A stretch of 64,000 nucleotides of DNA, taken from positions 16,554,192 through 16,618,191 of the forward strand of contig OY848917.1 of assembly GCA_963693285.1 (NCBI GenBank). Reading direction: 5' to 3'. The notes beneath the pieces were generated by a model. It made no database searches. It was not told where the DNA came from and worked only from the letters and a program-made list of their open reading frames with translations. Of the stretch, positions 1-12,191 are shown piece after piece; positions within the stretch are counted from its first letter, which is position 1; each line of letters opens with the position of its first letter. The position numbers and the translations under genes are program-made. The DNA is from Xestospongia muta. Its lineage: Eukaryota > Porifera > Demospongiae > Haplosclerida > Petrosiidae.

Positions 1-3000
1 TCTCTGGACTCGTTCTCCCTTAATGGCTTGCTGTGCTTAATGCATGCCAAAGTGACAACAGTTATAACTCCAAAACAACTGCAAACCTCTTTTTAGTCTT
101 CTAGCCCATCTTGAAATCTGACTACTGGTCTAGGCATGCTAATCCCTTCCAACCTCTTTGGTGTCATTTCCTCAAGCAACACCTTTTCCACTCACTTCAC
201 ACCAGTTTCATTTATATAGTTTCCAGTGTCTAGATCCTCATCAATATAATATACCCATCAGTACTTGTGACTGTACTACTGCTATTGAGGACTCCTCCTT
301 CTACACCCTGCCCCCTCTCTGCATACCTCACTTATCTCCTTTGGAATAGTTCTGTTGCCAACAGCTGACCCATTCCCAAGCAGGCTAGTAGACTGAATTC
401 ATTCAGGCCAGTTTGTTGAGATAAGAGATTCACTATCTGACAACATCACTCTCCTTTGGCACCTAGAGTCAGTGCAGAGTGTTGCCCAAGTTACAAGCCT
501 TCCATAAGCTGCTAGAAGCTGAGTATGCATTGCTTTCGAACGTCACATCATGTGAATATTTTTGTCTGATGTATGCTGCAATCAGAACTCAGACCATGTA
601 ACCAGAGACATGTTAGCATATGCTATTTAATAATTCATGAAGCACTCTGTTGTATCAGGCTACCATTAAACTCCTGTCTTCAGTGGAATACAGGTATGCA
701 GGGTTCGTTTATACTTGGCCAACCTCCTTTAACAAGATACATTTTGCAAATTTCTTGAGCAAGTGATCACTCTTGGACTGAGTGCACACTGGCGTTCCTC
801 CAGTAGCCTGCCCCCTCTGCACATCAACTGCACCAAAACCACAACTTCAGTCCTCATTGTATGTGTGTGTCTTGTGCAATAACAGCTCTTGCATTTTACT
901 GAGGCATTTGCGTCTATAAGCATATATGCATTACCTGTCAGCAGGTCTCAATATAAACCAAGATATATAGGCCAACCAAATGCAACAATGCCAACTGACA
1001 CATACAATTCAGATGATACCATCTGATGAATGGTTTTGTGTTGGATAGAAATCCACTATAATATTTTACAACTAAGAACTCTAAAGTTCTTTGGGGAAAT
1101 GTAGCATTTAGGATAGCCTGGATCTCAGTCTGAAGACTGTCTTTTCTTAAATGTACTAAATACTCTACTCAAATGTCAAGAGGGGCATTTGTCTATTAGT
1201 TGAGCTCCCACTGTTTGTAGATGCTTCAATAGCTATTACAAATGTTTGCAATGTCCTTTTGTGGGCACTGTCACCAAAATCTCAACAAGATAGACTGTGA
1301 CATAAGTAAGACTGTTGTTATTCACGCCCTTTATTAACATATCAGCATAACTTGACTTTCACAATATCAGAGAACTCCATCAGTTGCCTTAGACAAGCAA
1401 CAAATGCCAACGCTAACTCTCCCTGCTGACAAGTATACAAGTTGAACAATATTCTTTAACAATTGCTGATGGCATTCGATGGTATTGTTTTTACACCAAG
1501 TTCACATCTCCTTATGAGTCTTTGCAGCCCACAGGTATGGGATAGAATAGACACTGTGGCTCAAGAGAAAGACATACATTTCAGAATTAGACATAAATAA
1601 AAGATATTCACTTTGTGAAGAAATAAAAGCGATTTCATGAAATAAAGATCAAGAATGTACAAGAACAGAGGCATTAGTTCACTGCTAGGTCAAAATTGGT
1701 TAATTAGCTTTAGTTAATAAATGAATGCTTACCATTTTATAGCAATAGAAAAAATAGACTTATTTGTTATGCTTTTGTTTAAAATACATGATGAAACTAT
1801 TCTGCTGATATTCTACAGGTTCATTAGCTGTACCTGCAATTTTGATGTTTAGTCAAGCATCATACTGATTACTTAGAGATTAAAAATTGGCTTGGTAACT
1901 GTAGTTTTACTTGTAAACAGAAAATTATACTCCAAATCAACAATTATATTTAAGCTCAAGAAAAAGGTTTTACTTAGTTTTATACTCAATTAAAAGGAAA
2001 ATTAACTACTAAAATAGTCACGTGAGACTAGTCCATTTTCTTAGAGAGAAAGGTCTGACAAGACTATCACTAAAATTTGTCATTAAGTCCTTTTTCGTTT
2101 ATGCATTCAGAACCATTGTCTTCCATATGCAAATAGTCTTGACTTGTATAAATTTAGATACAGGTGACAAAGGACATCTGACAAGTTTCAAAACTATTAC
2201 TAAGTTAATAATTATCCAAAATTGCCTAAGCAATCAATACTTACTGGCTTCATATAACACCAGATACTATTAATCTATTCCTGTATGCAACGTCAAGAGC
2301 AGCAAATGAAGTTAACAGTTATCAAGTCACTGAAGCACACACACGACATTGAGTGACATTACCACAGGCATTTAAATGGGGCATGAGTGGTGAAGTTCCA
2401 GAACTCGGGAAAATACCTTTTTGAACACTTTCTTCACTTTTATGTCCTTCCAATATTAAGACATTCCAGTCCCTTACAGTACCACCAAAATAAAATTTGC
2501 ATGTGTGTTGTCTTGATTATTGTTCCTGATTTCAGGATCTACATTTACCCTGACCTGCAGCTGTTTTCTATATGAATGTCTAGTTGGTCACAAGTTTCTT
2601 CAGAAGGTCTCAAAGCCTTTCAGCATTTGTCTAATCTAGAAGGACTGAGAAGTAGGAAATCATCCTGATAGTGTGTAATGTCCTTTCTACATTACATGGG
2701 ATTGATATCAGCATGGAAAGCTACAGTGCTGAGTGATAAGAGTTAAAAACGGTCATTTTTTGGAACAGAACTAAATCTCTTTTTAATTAAGCTTGCAGGA
2801 AAAGATTCAAATTGTACTCTATGTTAAAGAATATAAAGATGTTAATGTACAAATGTGTAATTACTGCTATAGTCAGTAAAACTGTATATATATAGCCTTT
2901 AATATCCTCACACATACAATTGATGGCTAAAGAACATCCATGCAATTATCATTAACTGTCATTGTCATAATTCTACTATTTCTGTTATTTAAGTCTTAAA

Positions 3001-4469
3001 TAAAACATTAAATTAATACACAAGGTTATGTGATTGTAAGGGCAACTCAGTATAAGTAAGGCCATTAATGAGCTTGTTCAATTAGTTACATCTTTAGCAA
3101 GTGTTCTTTCGAAAAATGAATTGCATTACATATTATGTCCTTGAATCTTTCAACAAAATCACTGACTTTTATAACCATTTATCTCTCATTTTCAAGTGGT
3201 TCAAAGCCATTAATACTTATAGTCAATTCAAATGTATCACTAAATTATAAAATCAACCTCATGGTCACATTGTTCTTCCGATTTTAAAGAAGCAGAAAAA
3301 GCCAAGTTTGCATATGAGACATGTCCTAATACAGACAAGACATGATCAAGCAACTTTGCTTTAATGTGATTTATTTAATATTTTGTGGTGAATAATATTT
3401 GTGAAAATTTATTGATGTAAGAAATGTGAATATCTCTTTTTAGTCTATATTACCTCAGCAAATATGGCCTTAAATCTCAAAATAACAATGCTACAGACAT
3501 TTATAAACAGCTCACTCTCATTTTCAAGTATTTCTATACTCATAGTTAAGTCAGAAAGTATGGCTGAAGTAGCACATAGTTTGACAGCAAGAGTTTTCTT
3601 CTAATTCTGATTTGATTTTAGAAGGACTATGTTGATGATTCATGATGATTTAGTGCAGCAACAGAAAGATAGTGTTATGATTACATGAACAAGAAATCAT
3701 TTTCTATCCACTTGTATGGATGCCTTTTTTTATCTATTATTCATTGCATATTGTTATAATGAATTGCAACATAATCGTCAAACCTCACTAACATATAAAA
3801 ACCAGGCTGCCATTAGTTTTGTGGCAACAATATTAGACTTCCATAAAATGCAAGGGTTATTATTATTATAGAGTTATACAATCATCAATAGCATCAAATT
3901 TACCTCAATATGACTCTAAATGTTTAACATATAGCTATCACCAATATATATGTGAATATTGATATATGCATGTATTGTATAGAGTAAGTTATTGATATAA
4001 TATAATTGATGTAAATGTGGAAATACCATATACTTAGTAACTTTGGAGGGAGAAAATATTGATGAATTAGCTGAATTGTATTTCAATTACCTAAGTTAAT
4101 TTCTTAAGTTAGTTTCTTAAGTTAAGTTAATTTAAGTTAATTATGAATTGATGACTAATGTTTTCTCCCTCCAAATGGTGACATCACATTTGTGAAAATG
4201 TGTGAATGTAATAAAAGTGAATATTTCTTTTTAATCTTTATTACCTCAGTGAAGATGGTGACTGAAAAGTATTTAGACTTCCTTTTATTGCGTAATACCA
4301 AGAAAGAGTAGCATTGCCTACAATTATGATTCAGTCATTACTTAGATATATATTGTTGTGTAACATCAACACCTAAGTATAGAGAGATTCTGATCAGCTA
4401 TTGATGAGATATTTAGTGTTTTACATAGTCTTAAGGCGATATCATAGTACAAGATATTAATTTGTCTAG
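1..4469. other. Left flank without a recognisable gene
   Basis: No exon chain with consistent phases was found on either strand. The first 1.5 kb is a little less AT-rich and has short broken reading frames on the minus strand that could be an old mobile-element remnant, but no family was recognised. A short segment near 3,395-3,470 recurs in diverged form near 4,190-4,262 (shared wording around TATTACCTCAG). From about 3,660 the sequence is homologous to the region from about 52,450, the left edge of the segmental duplication. No counterpart was found here of the ankyrin exon that sits at 51,583 in the right copy. Confidence 0.5.
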
Positions 4470-7024
4470 GATCAGATGACAGCTCTATATTGGGCCTCAA
4501 GCAATAATCACACTGAGATAGTCCAGTTACTCCTGCAGTATAATGCCGATCCTAATATTTGTGACGAGGTCTGTCTATGACTTCTTTTATTCTAAATCTA
4601 CTTTAACACAGGATGGTAATACTGCATTACATATTGCCTGCAAAGAAGGTCATATCTATGTTATACAATCTTTGGTATCTGAAGGAGCAGATATGACTAT
4701 TAAGAATAATGGGAGTAAGACTCCTTTAGATGAATGTCAAGACACAAGGAAAGATGAAATTGCTAGTCTTGTTTCTAAATACAATCCAAAACGAGGTGAA
4801 ATGTTAAACAACAAATATGTAGTACTCCTACTTGTTTGATTTGTTATTATTTAGTTTTGGAAGATGTGTCTAAATGGAATATTGAATACCTCAATGAAGA
4901 GCAGGTTTTTGAGAAACACAAATATGGAGTCAAGTTTGTCATTCCACCATCATCAGTGGAGGTAGGGCAAGAAGTCAAAACAGAAGTCAAAGTAGTTGCA
5001 CCAAATGAGTCAGAGATCATCCTTCCTCCTGATGTTGAGATTGTTAGCTGTTTCTACAAAATTGAAACAAGAGGAAAATTCTCTAGACAAATTGAGCTTC
5101 ACATTCAACACAATGTTGAGCTAAGGTCAGAAAAGGAAAGCCAACAGCTAGCCTTTGTCAGGGCTAAAGGGTCACCACCATACAAGTTTGAGCTGTTACC
5201 AACTGAATATAACCAAGTGTTCAGACCCTACGATAATTCTGGTGTTGTAAGAATCCACAATATTTCTTTTGTTGCTATTGTCATCGAAAAAATAAAGAGT
5301 GCTCTATCTCAACAGCCATCTCTCAGTTATGTGATGACAGTCTTTTTCAAGGAAATGGAAAAATTCTGTTGGGAAATACAAGCAGTGGTCACAAAAAATC
5401 TTGGACCTTTTCTCGAGGTATGCAGACATAAAAAAGAGAACTAAAATACTATATTACCACTGTGTACATGTTCTTTGTTTATTTCAGAGAGTGAACACAG
5501 AGAAATGTTTTGAAAACTGGAAAAGGATAGGACCAGTTACTCTCTCTGATCCTGACATCAGTGAGGTTACAACTGCTAATGAGTGTTATGACATTAAGCC
5601 ATTGATGAATCCATTTAAAGTAAAGTTCAGTTGGTTTTATGATCTTTTAAATATAGTGTCATTTAAGGTTTGTAGGAAAGTGGTTGATCAATGTCAACCA
5701 GACACAGCCCTACCTTATATAAAGTTTAAAGTCTCTCTCAAAGAGGAAAAGAAACTCACTGACCTAGAGCTCACTTTTAAAGGAATAAGTGAAGAAATGA
5801 CTTTGGTAATTGGTAGTTATGATTTGCAACAAGTGCAGGAGACAACAAGTAAGAGACAATAAGGATAGGATCTAGTCATGTTTCTGTCAGGATAAAACAT
5901 TGCTGGACCTTTTATAAAATACTGAATATACTAATATGTATGCTCCTTTTCCTAATAGTTAACTCTGCCAGCACTTCTTCAGCCACTACTACTACTGCTA
6001 GCATGCCTACTTCTACCAGTAGTTCTCCTTCTATCCATAGACAGTCATCATATCCATTAGGAATATCTGATGAATTATTATGTGAGTTATGCAATATCCC
6101 AAGTTAATGGATAATTTGTCATTAAATTAATTTAATCATCTTTCATATTTACTCATTACTAGGTAAAGAGCCCAAGAAAAACCACCTGATGACACTACTT
6201 CACGAAATTAAGCACATGTGGAATATTATTGGTGGACAACTTGAAGTGCGTTATTGTGATATAAAGTCTGCTGAATATAATGTGGCATATAACGATACCA
6301 CAAAACTCTCAGAAGTCCTTCAGGTGTGGATAGACAAGAGAACATGTGAAGTGTCTTGGAGAATGATCATCACTGTTGTGAAGGAGCCACCTGTAGAACA
6401 CAAAGTAGTAGCTGAAAAGATATATAAGTTTTTAGCAAGGCGTGAGATTAGAAATGAATATCTCTCTTCTTATCAACCTGGTAAAGTTAGAAAATATTTA
6501 TTTAACAATTTCTCTAATGTTCCTTTCTAGGTCAAGTGATTACTACTTTTAATTCTCCACCTCCAGCTCAAACAAAACCTACTGAGATAAAAGGTACAAC
6601 TATATAGCTATAATATTAAATGACTCATTTACATGTTTGTTATATTGCAGTTCACCCTATTAATCCTACTACTCCACCTCCAATTGCACAAAAATCAGCT
6701 AAAAAGAAAGGTACCTACAACTAAATAGACTCTAAGATACTTACATTATAGGTCAACCTTTATCTGGTGCCCAACCTCCAAATATACCACAACTTGGTGA
6801 GAAGATAAATATGAAACAATTAGACAAATATCTTTATATACCATGAACATATTTGAAGGGATGTAATATTCATTTCTTTCTAGTGAAAGTAGATGAAATG
6901 GAACAAGAAGCTCCCTTACAGTCATCCAATCCTATTGGAGTAAGTTAATTAGTTATTATGATTTATTACTATAACAGTCATACTATTACATTGTTTTCAT
7001 ATATCTTTTGATATGCACATCCAC

Positions 7025-7059
<35 letters not shown>

Positions 7060-8421
7060 GTGTAATGCATTTCTCTATTAGTTTGCTGCTCATTGTCTTC
7101 ATAAACAAACTAAACAATGGGAGGAGAAAGATAATGATTTGATTGTAGCTGCTAAACGTATGGCCAGACTGATGATGCAAATGTCAAAGTTTGCCCAGTA
7201 AGTATTTTAGATTGAAATGTACACCTCAATATGTTGTACTTTATAAAATGTTGATATCACAAACACACCCACTATAGTTATAAATAGTCAGTAATTAAGC
7301 ACTAAAACTAATACTTTACACTGAGTATTGTACTAACGTATTACTTTCAGTTTGATAATAATTATGATTAACTTTCCTCTATAGAGATGAAGAAGGTGAT
7401 GTAAATTCTAAAGAAGATTTTATCCAAACAGCTAATCTTATTGTCAAAGACAGTGAAGAGGTCGTTAAAATAGCTACACAAGTTGCTAAACTATGTACAA
7501 ACAAACAACTGAAAAAAGTGAGGTTCAGAGTTTGATAACAAAACCTTTTAATGTGTGAGTGTGTAGCAAAAAATATTATAATTTTTCAACACTTCTTGAT
7601 AAATAGATAGAAACTCTAATATTTATTCACACCAGAGTTTGGTTATTTGCAAATTTCTCTTTAATTTCACTTAATACATTCCTTTATAGACTCTTTCAAA
7701 AGTCCTTGATGGTATTCCAAATTATGCCACACAACTCAAAATAAATGTTGATGTGCATGCCAAAAAAGGAGATAGTAAGTTATAAATTGAGAAGTATTGG
7801 TACTCAATCATTGCTATAACTCACAAACAAAAGTATACTTATTTAATCAAGATAATATTTTCCTTTTAATTAATAGTAAGCTTAACAGAGTAACAAAAGT
7901 AATTAAAAGTAACACAATAGTTTTGTAAGATTTGAAATAATTACTGTTGGTCTAAAATTGTAAGTACATAAATTCATGTAGTCATCATGTTATACAACTG
8001 ATTCTACAAATGTCAAAATAAACTATATGATGACTTATTTGATATATTGTGTCTTAAAGAGTAACTAAAGTACTATGTTCCACACAGTGGGTACTTCCAT
8101 GATTAAAAGCTGTTGTCCATGTTATAACAGTGTAACTATGTTATTATTGTATAATATTAACATTTCTTCAGCCAGTTTATACTACACATGTACATATATG
8201 TATCTTACATATAGTATTACAATGTATCTTATCCACCTTGTGTAATTCCTTCATTAACAGACCCAGAAGGAGATAAAGAAGCTATTAGTTTGTTGACAGT
8301 TAATGCTGAGAATCTCATGACTGCTGTTGGTATAGTACTTGAAAATACAGAGAGTGCTTTAGTAAAAGTACCTCCAAAAGCTCGTGTACACTTGACTGGT
8401 CTAAGCTGGGTTAAAAAATAA
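4470..8421 (+). CDS. Ankyrin-ZU5-UPA-death-vinculin-tail fusion protein, left paralog (5' end not found)
   Basis: Fifteen exons join in frame: 4470-4568, 4612-4795, 4855-5417, 5488-5619, 5668-5848, 5959-6081, 6163-6480, 6531-6593, 6651-6710, 6752-6796, 6884-6939, 7082-7197, 7385-7517, 7690-7774, 8261-8421. They give 772 visible residues and a TAA stop. Residues 1-94 are ankyrin repeats ([11 protein letters not shown]). Residues ~110-250 are ZU5 ([18 protein letters not shown]), then a UPA-like stretch to ~385. A Ser/Thr linker follows (387-427), then a death domain (~433-530; [23 protein letters not shown]). Residues ~534-590 are a proline-rich neck. Residues ~592-772 match the vinculin tail ([57 protein letters not shown]). 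ZU5-UPA-death modules signal or scaffold; vinculin tails bind F-actin and acidic lipid. A link from death-fold assembly to the cytoskeleton is inference. The start codon and any further ankyrin exons lie upstream, unseen. The first visible donor (GTCTGT) is weak. Confidence 0.85.
7026..7056. repeat. TA dinucleotide microsatellite
   Basis: An uninterrupted TA run lies in the intron before the first vinculin-tail helix exon. The right paralog has a TA run at the same place (about 56,018-56,041). Confidence 0.9.
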
Positions 8422-8899
8422 CACTGAACTAGCAAACTCAATTGATTGCTGTGCCTTTTATATGTACCTTTTAGTTACCTCTACTAGTAGTGTTTTTTTA
8501 GATATATTGATATTTTGTAATTGCTGATTTTGTTTTCCCCAGAATGATGTCATTTCAATTGAGTATTCACTAAACTCTATTTAGTTTGACTTTGTAGGAT
8601 GACCATAACTTAGTTGTACTGCTTGGTATTTGAATTTAATGGTGGAAAGATTATACTTGAGTCTGACAGAGATATTGGAGTATTGGAGTATCTAATAAAC
8701 TAGCTTATTATTTGCATGCATGAGCTCACTTGTGTACATTGATGAAGACACACTCCTGTGTGGTGATCAATCAATATGATATTTACTCTAGCTTTGATGA
8801 TTTGTATATTCTTTGTGTTAATACGATCCACATATTATAATTGCAGTGATACTCATTACTATGACACCTACATAAGCATGCATATATTAGAACCCTTAG

Positions 8900-8954
8900 A
8901 CCCATAGCTGTCACACCATTTGCTGATCTACTCTTTGATGCAAGGCATCCACTG
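8900..8954 (+). other. Short conserved exon-like segment downstream of the fusion gene
   Basis: A 55-base open segment is bounded by CTTAG on the left and GTAAGT on the right and reads PIAVTPFADLLFDARHPL. The right duplicate keeps the boundaries and frame at 58,189-58,243 as PIAVIAFADVLFDARHPL. No partner exons were identified, so it may be the remnant of another gene or a non-coding coincidence. The family is not recognised. Confidence 0.3.
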
Positions 8955-9194
8955 GTAAGTTATAATACATCATCAGCTAGTTCTTTGGTACAAGTATTAA
9001 AGGATAATTACATTGACATATATGAAGCAATATAATGCAAATATAGAAAGATTTTAAGACAATAAAAAATTGTATTTTGAAACTATCAGGTAACATAAAG
9101 ACACTATTTTATAATTTTTAAAACTAAGATACTCTGACAGCATGCAGAATTTGAAACTGAATCATATTCTGTTTGCTATATACAGTCTCCATTG

Positions 9195-9717
9195 TAGGGT
9201 GTCCAACCATGCATAACTCAACATACAAACATTTCGTCTAAATTTTTAGTATACGAAGAGCCCTCACCTTGTTTATAATGTATGCGAAGTTTGCAATAAT
9301 TTTGTTTTCTCAATGGTTCATAATGATAATTTGACTCAATTGAGGCAAATTTTGGTCACGTGATCAATGACGTACTACATGTAATTGATATTATTGCCAA
9401 CTCAAATGTTCACAGGACATTTTATTTAAGTCAAGAATTTAAATTGGAATCACATAACATACCTGTGCAATAGTACAAGAAAAGAAGTCGAATAGAACAC
9501 TTGAGTATAAAATTGCTGCATACCGTATGCCAACGTCATTGATCACGTGACCAAAATATGCCTCAATTGAGTCGTGCACAGTAAAATTATCATTATGAAG
9601 CATTGAGAAAACAAAATTATTGCAAACTTCGCATACATTATAAACAAGGTGAGAGCTCTTCGTATACCAAAAATTTAGACGAAACGTTTGTATGTTGAGT
9701 TATGGTTGGACACCCTA
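9195..9717. mobile_element. 523-bp foldback MITE with long terminal inverted repeats
   Basis: Both ends read TAGGGTGTCCAACCAT inward, and the inverted similarity continues for roughly 200 bases on each side, including GGTCACGTGATCAATGACGT. The element is flanked by a 7-base duplication TCCATTG (9188-9194 and 9718-9724). The matching position in the right duplicate (about 58,473-58,490) reads CAGTCTCCATTGTTATCC, a clean empty site with one TCCATTG. There is no coding capacity. The 7-8 base target duplication would suit a hAT-like or similar cut-and-paste family, but the mobilising transposase is not identifiable here. Confidence 0.9.
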
Positions 9718-9724
9718 TCCATTG

Positions 9725-11160
9725 TTATCCTAATCTGATTAACTGTTGACAAATGTGACTAATATTTTACAAATAATTATGCAAATATGGTATAATCTTT
9801 TGTAGGATCAAGAGAACACTTTAGAGAGGAAAAGATGAAAGCAGAAAAGAAACAATGGAAGCAAGACAAAGTAGAGTGAATGGTAATAGTACTTATACAA
9901 CAATAAAGAGAGTAATTGTAAAATAAGACAAACCAATGACAAAAAAGAAACAAGACTCAGAAGACTGGCTACAAATACAGTTTATAAAAGATTGTGAAAA
10001 GAGAAAACTGAAACTAAACAGATAATGCAACATCAATACCTTAATGAAGCATACATCAACAAACATTGGCTGAAAATAATATGTACCAGGACAGAAGATG
10101 AATTAACAGAACTATGTGATCTATTTTTGAATTACCTAATTGATATTTAATTTTATTACCTATTGTATCAAACCCTAGTACTACTATGCTTGAGAATTGC
10201 TGGAGTTACAAAGAACCTCACATTGTGAGGAAATTCAATCTCACATGTACAATTTACAGTAACTGTCTGCATTCTATACATCATTGTATTATTGTTAAGA
10301 TATAAGAATATACCACTTACTTACATAGTTCATGTAGTTCAACAAATGAAGTCTCTTGATCAGAAAAGATATGCAGGACTGTTCTATTATAAATTCCATA
10401 GTGACAAACCTACATGTAAATTCTAGTGTCTAACTAATGAGACATTAAACAGAATATTACCTTGAAAATTAATGTTAACCAGTATAATAGTTATGTCTGA
10501 TGTCTACTATACTTGTCAGTGTCTTGTATGCAGCCTAAATGACTCTATATTGGTTAAGTCAACTGATAAATTTTTTTGTAACATGTATGATGAATATATC
10601 AAGAAATGTAATTTTACCTCTGGCCAAAGAATATGCAAAAAAGTCTTAAACAGTATTAACTATCAAAGTAAAATAGGAGCATTTATGGAGGAAAGACTTC
10701 ATATTTAACCAAGACAATATTTTCCTTCAACTAATAGTAACATTAAGAGAGAATCAACAGTAACTGATAGTAACACAATAGTTTTATAAGGTTTCAGATA
10801 AGTACAATTTCTCTAAAAATGTAAGTATATACATAAATGTATATAGTCATCTTGTTATACAACTAGTCCCACAAATGTGACATTAAACTATAGTATTTTT
10901 ATATTGAGATATTTGGTATATTTTGTCTTTAAAAAGTAACTAAACTATTTATATTTCACATAGTAGGTGGGTACTCCCATCATTAAAAAGTGTTGCCCAT
11001 ACTTAGTGTATTACAATAGTGTTGTTATATTATTTTGATATGATATGTCTTTCTCCACAAATTATATTGCTTGGAAATAGCATATACATAGTATGTATTT
11101 TACATATAGTATTATATTATGTACCTTCTCTAATTTTTTGTGTATTTACTTGATTTTATA
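9725..11160. other. Intergenic stretch, duplicated, no gene
   Basis: No consistent exon chain. Most of it recurs at about 59,430-60,800. From about 10,700 it is a diverged second copy of the fusion gene's last intron (compare 7,850-8,260). The small reading frame at 10,472-10,708 is not kept in full in the right copy and is not called as a gene. Confidence 0.5.
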
Positions 11161-11290
11161 GACCTGAAGCAGATAAAGAAGGTATTAGATTGTTGACAGT
11201 TAGTGGTAAGAATCACATGACTGCTGTGGGTGTAGTACTTAACACTATAGAGAGTGCTTTAATAAAATATCTCAAGGAGCTCCTGTGGAC
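11161..11290 (+). pseudogene. Decayed spare copy of the vinculin-tail last exon
   Basis: After TTTTATAG the sequence parallels the last exon of the fusion gene (compare 8261-8421). It carries the same run through RLLTVSGKNHMTAVGVVL and ESALIKY. One base is missing close to the acceptor and another near the end of the exon, which leads to an early stop. The preceding intron is also duplicated, so exon and intron were copied together. The same broken exon occurs in the right duplicate near 60,806, so the local duplication predates the segmental duplication. Confidence 0.75.
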
Positions 11291-11588
11291 TTGACTGGTC
11301 TAAGATGGTCAAAACGTCGCACTGAACTAGTAAACTTATGATCATTGATGTATCTTGTATATGTACCATCTAGTTGTCTCTAATAGTAGTATAGTTTTTA
11401 GATTTATTGGTATTGTGTAACTGCTGAGTTTATTCTCCTCAATATGATGTAATTTCAATTGAGTATTTACTAAACTCTATTAGTTTGACTTTACAAAACG
11501 ACCATAACTTTGCTAACTGCTTATTATTGAGTTTAAGTAGATATCATTGGATTCCTTCATTCTTTCAGTTCTTATATCATGGAGTGAT

Positions 11589-11746
11589 GGGTGGTTCTTG
11601 GTGTGACATCACATAAAGTCTAAACCAAACCTAACATTATTAAATCTATGTCAACCAAACCTAACATTATTAAATCAATGACACATAGTGATGTCATCAT
11701 AGGACATGTTGTTACATCATCAGTCAAGTTACACCAAGAAGCACCC
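11589..11746. mobile_element. Small MITE with 16-bp inverted ends
   Basis: The left end GGGTGGTTCTTGGTGT is mirrored by the right end ACACCAAGAAGCACCC, with one mismatch in 16. The interior contains a duplicated stretch (CAAACCTAACATTATTAAAT twice) that the right-hand copy at 61,024-61,148 has only once. There is no coding capacity. Confidence 0.7.
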
Positions 11747-12156
11747 TATGTCTTAGAAAGACTCCATTTTAATCCATCACAATAACTCGAGCACATAGTC
11801 AGTGACAATTGGGTGGCCTAGTCAGTGATTGGTCTAACTTATTCAATACCATAGCATGTGATAGTGAAATGATTTTGAAGTTATATAGGAATTGAAAACA
11901 TTATATCACTACTTAGTACATTGGTCATGTAATTAGCCACAAAGAAGGATAAACAAAACTGTTTTAAATGTATTCTATCTTCTCACAATATATTGTTACC
12001 TTGTACAACAGCTAGTTACTGGACTATTGTTTGTTAACGAAATATAATGATACAAAGAATTTAACCACAATTTTGTAAATTATTTTGTTTTTATAAAATC
12101 ATAAATCAGAACAGAACTATGTCATGTAAATGACAACTACAATAAAAAAGTATAGT

Positions 12157-12175
12157 AATAATAATAATAATAATA
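12157..12175. repeat. AAT trinucleotide microsatellite
   Basis: A short run of AAT units lies just beyond the TGFBRAP1-like stop codon. A shorter run sits in the right duplicate near 61,685-61,702. Confidence 0.8.
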
Positions 12176-12191
12176 AGAGTTACTCAGACAA

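Noticed and set aside
729..923. A minus-strand 64-codon frame as a small cysteine-rich gene
   Set aside because: No partner exons, no conserved context and unremarkable length for chance in this stretch.
5401..5862. A separate 153-codon gene starting at 5401
   Set aside because: It begins inside the ZU5/UPA exon, crosses two introns and is explained fully by fusion-gene exons four and five.
10472..10708. A 78-codon plus-strand frame present in part in both duplicates
   Set aside because: The right copy (60,115-60,297) changes frame and stops earlier, so there is no sign of selection on the frame.
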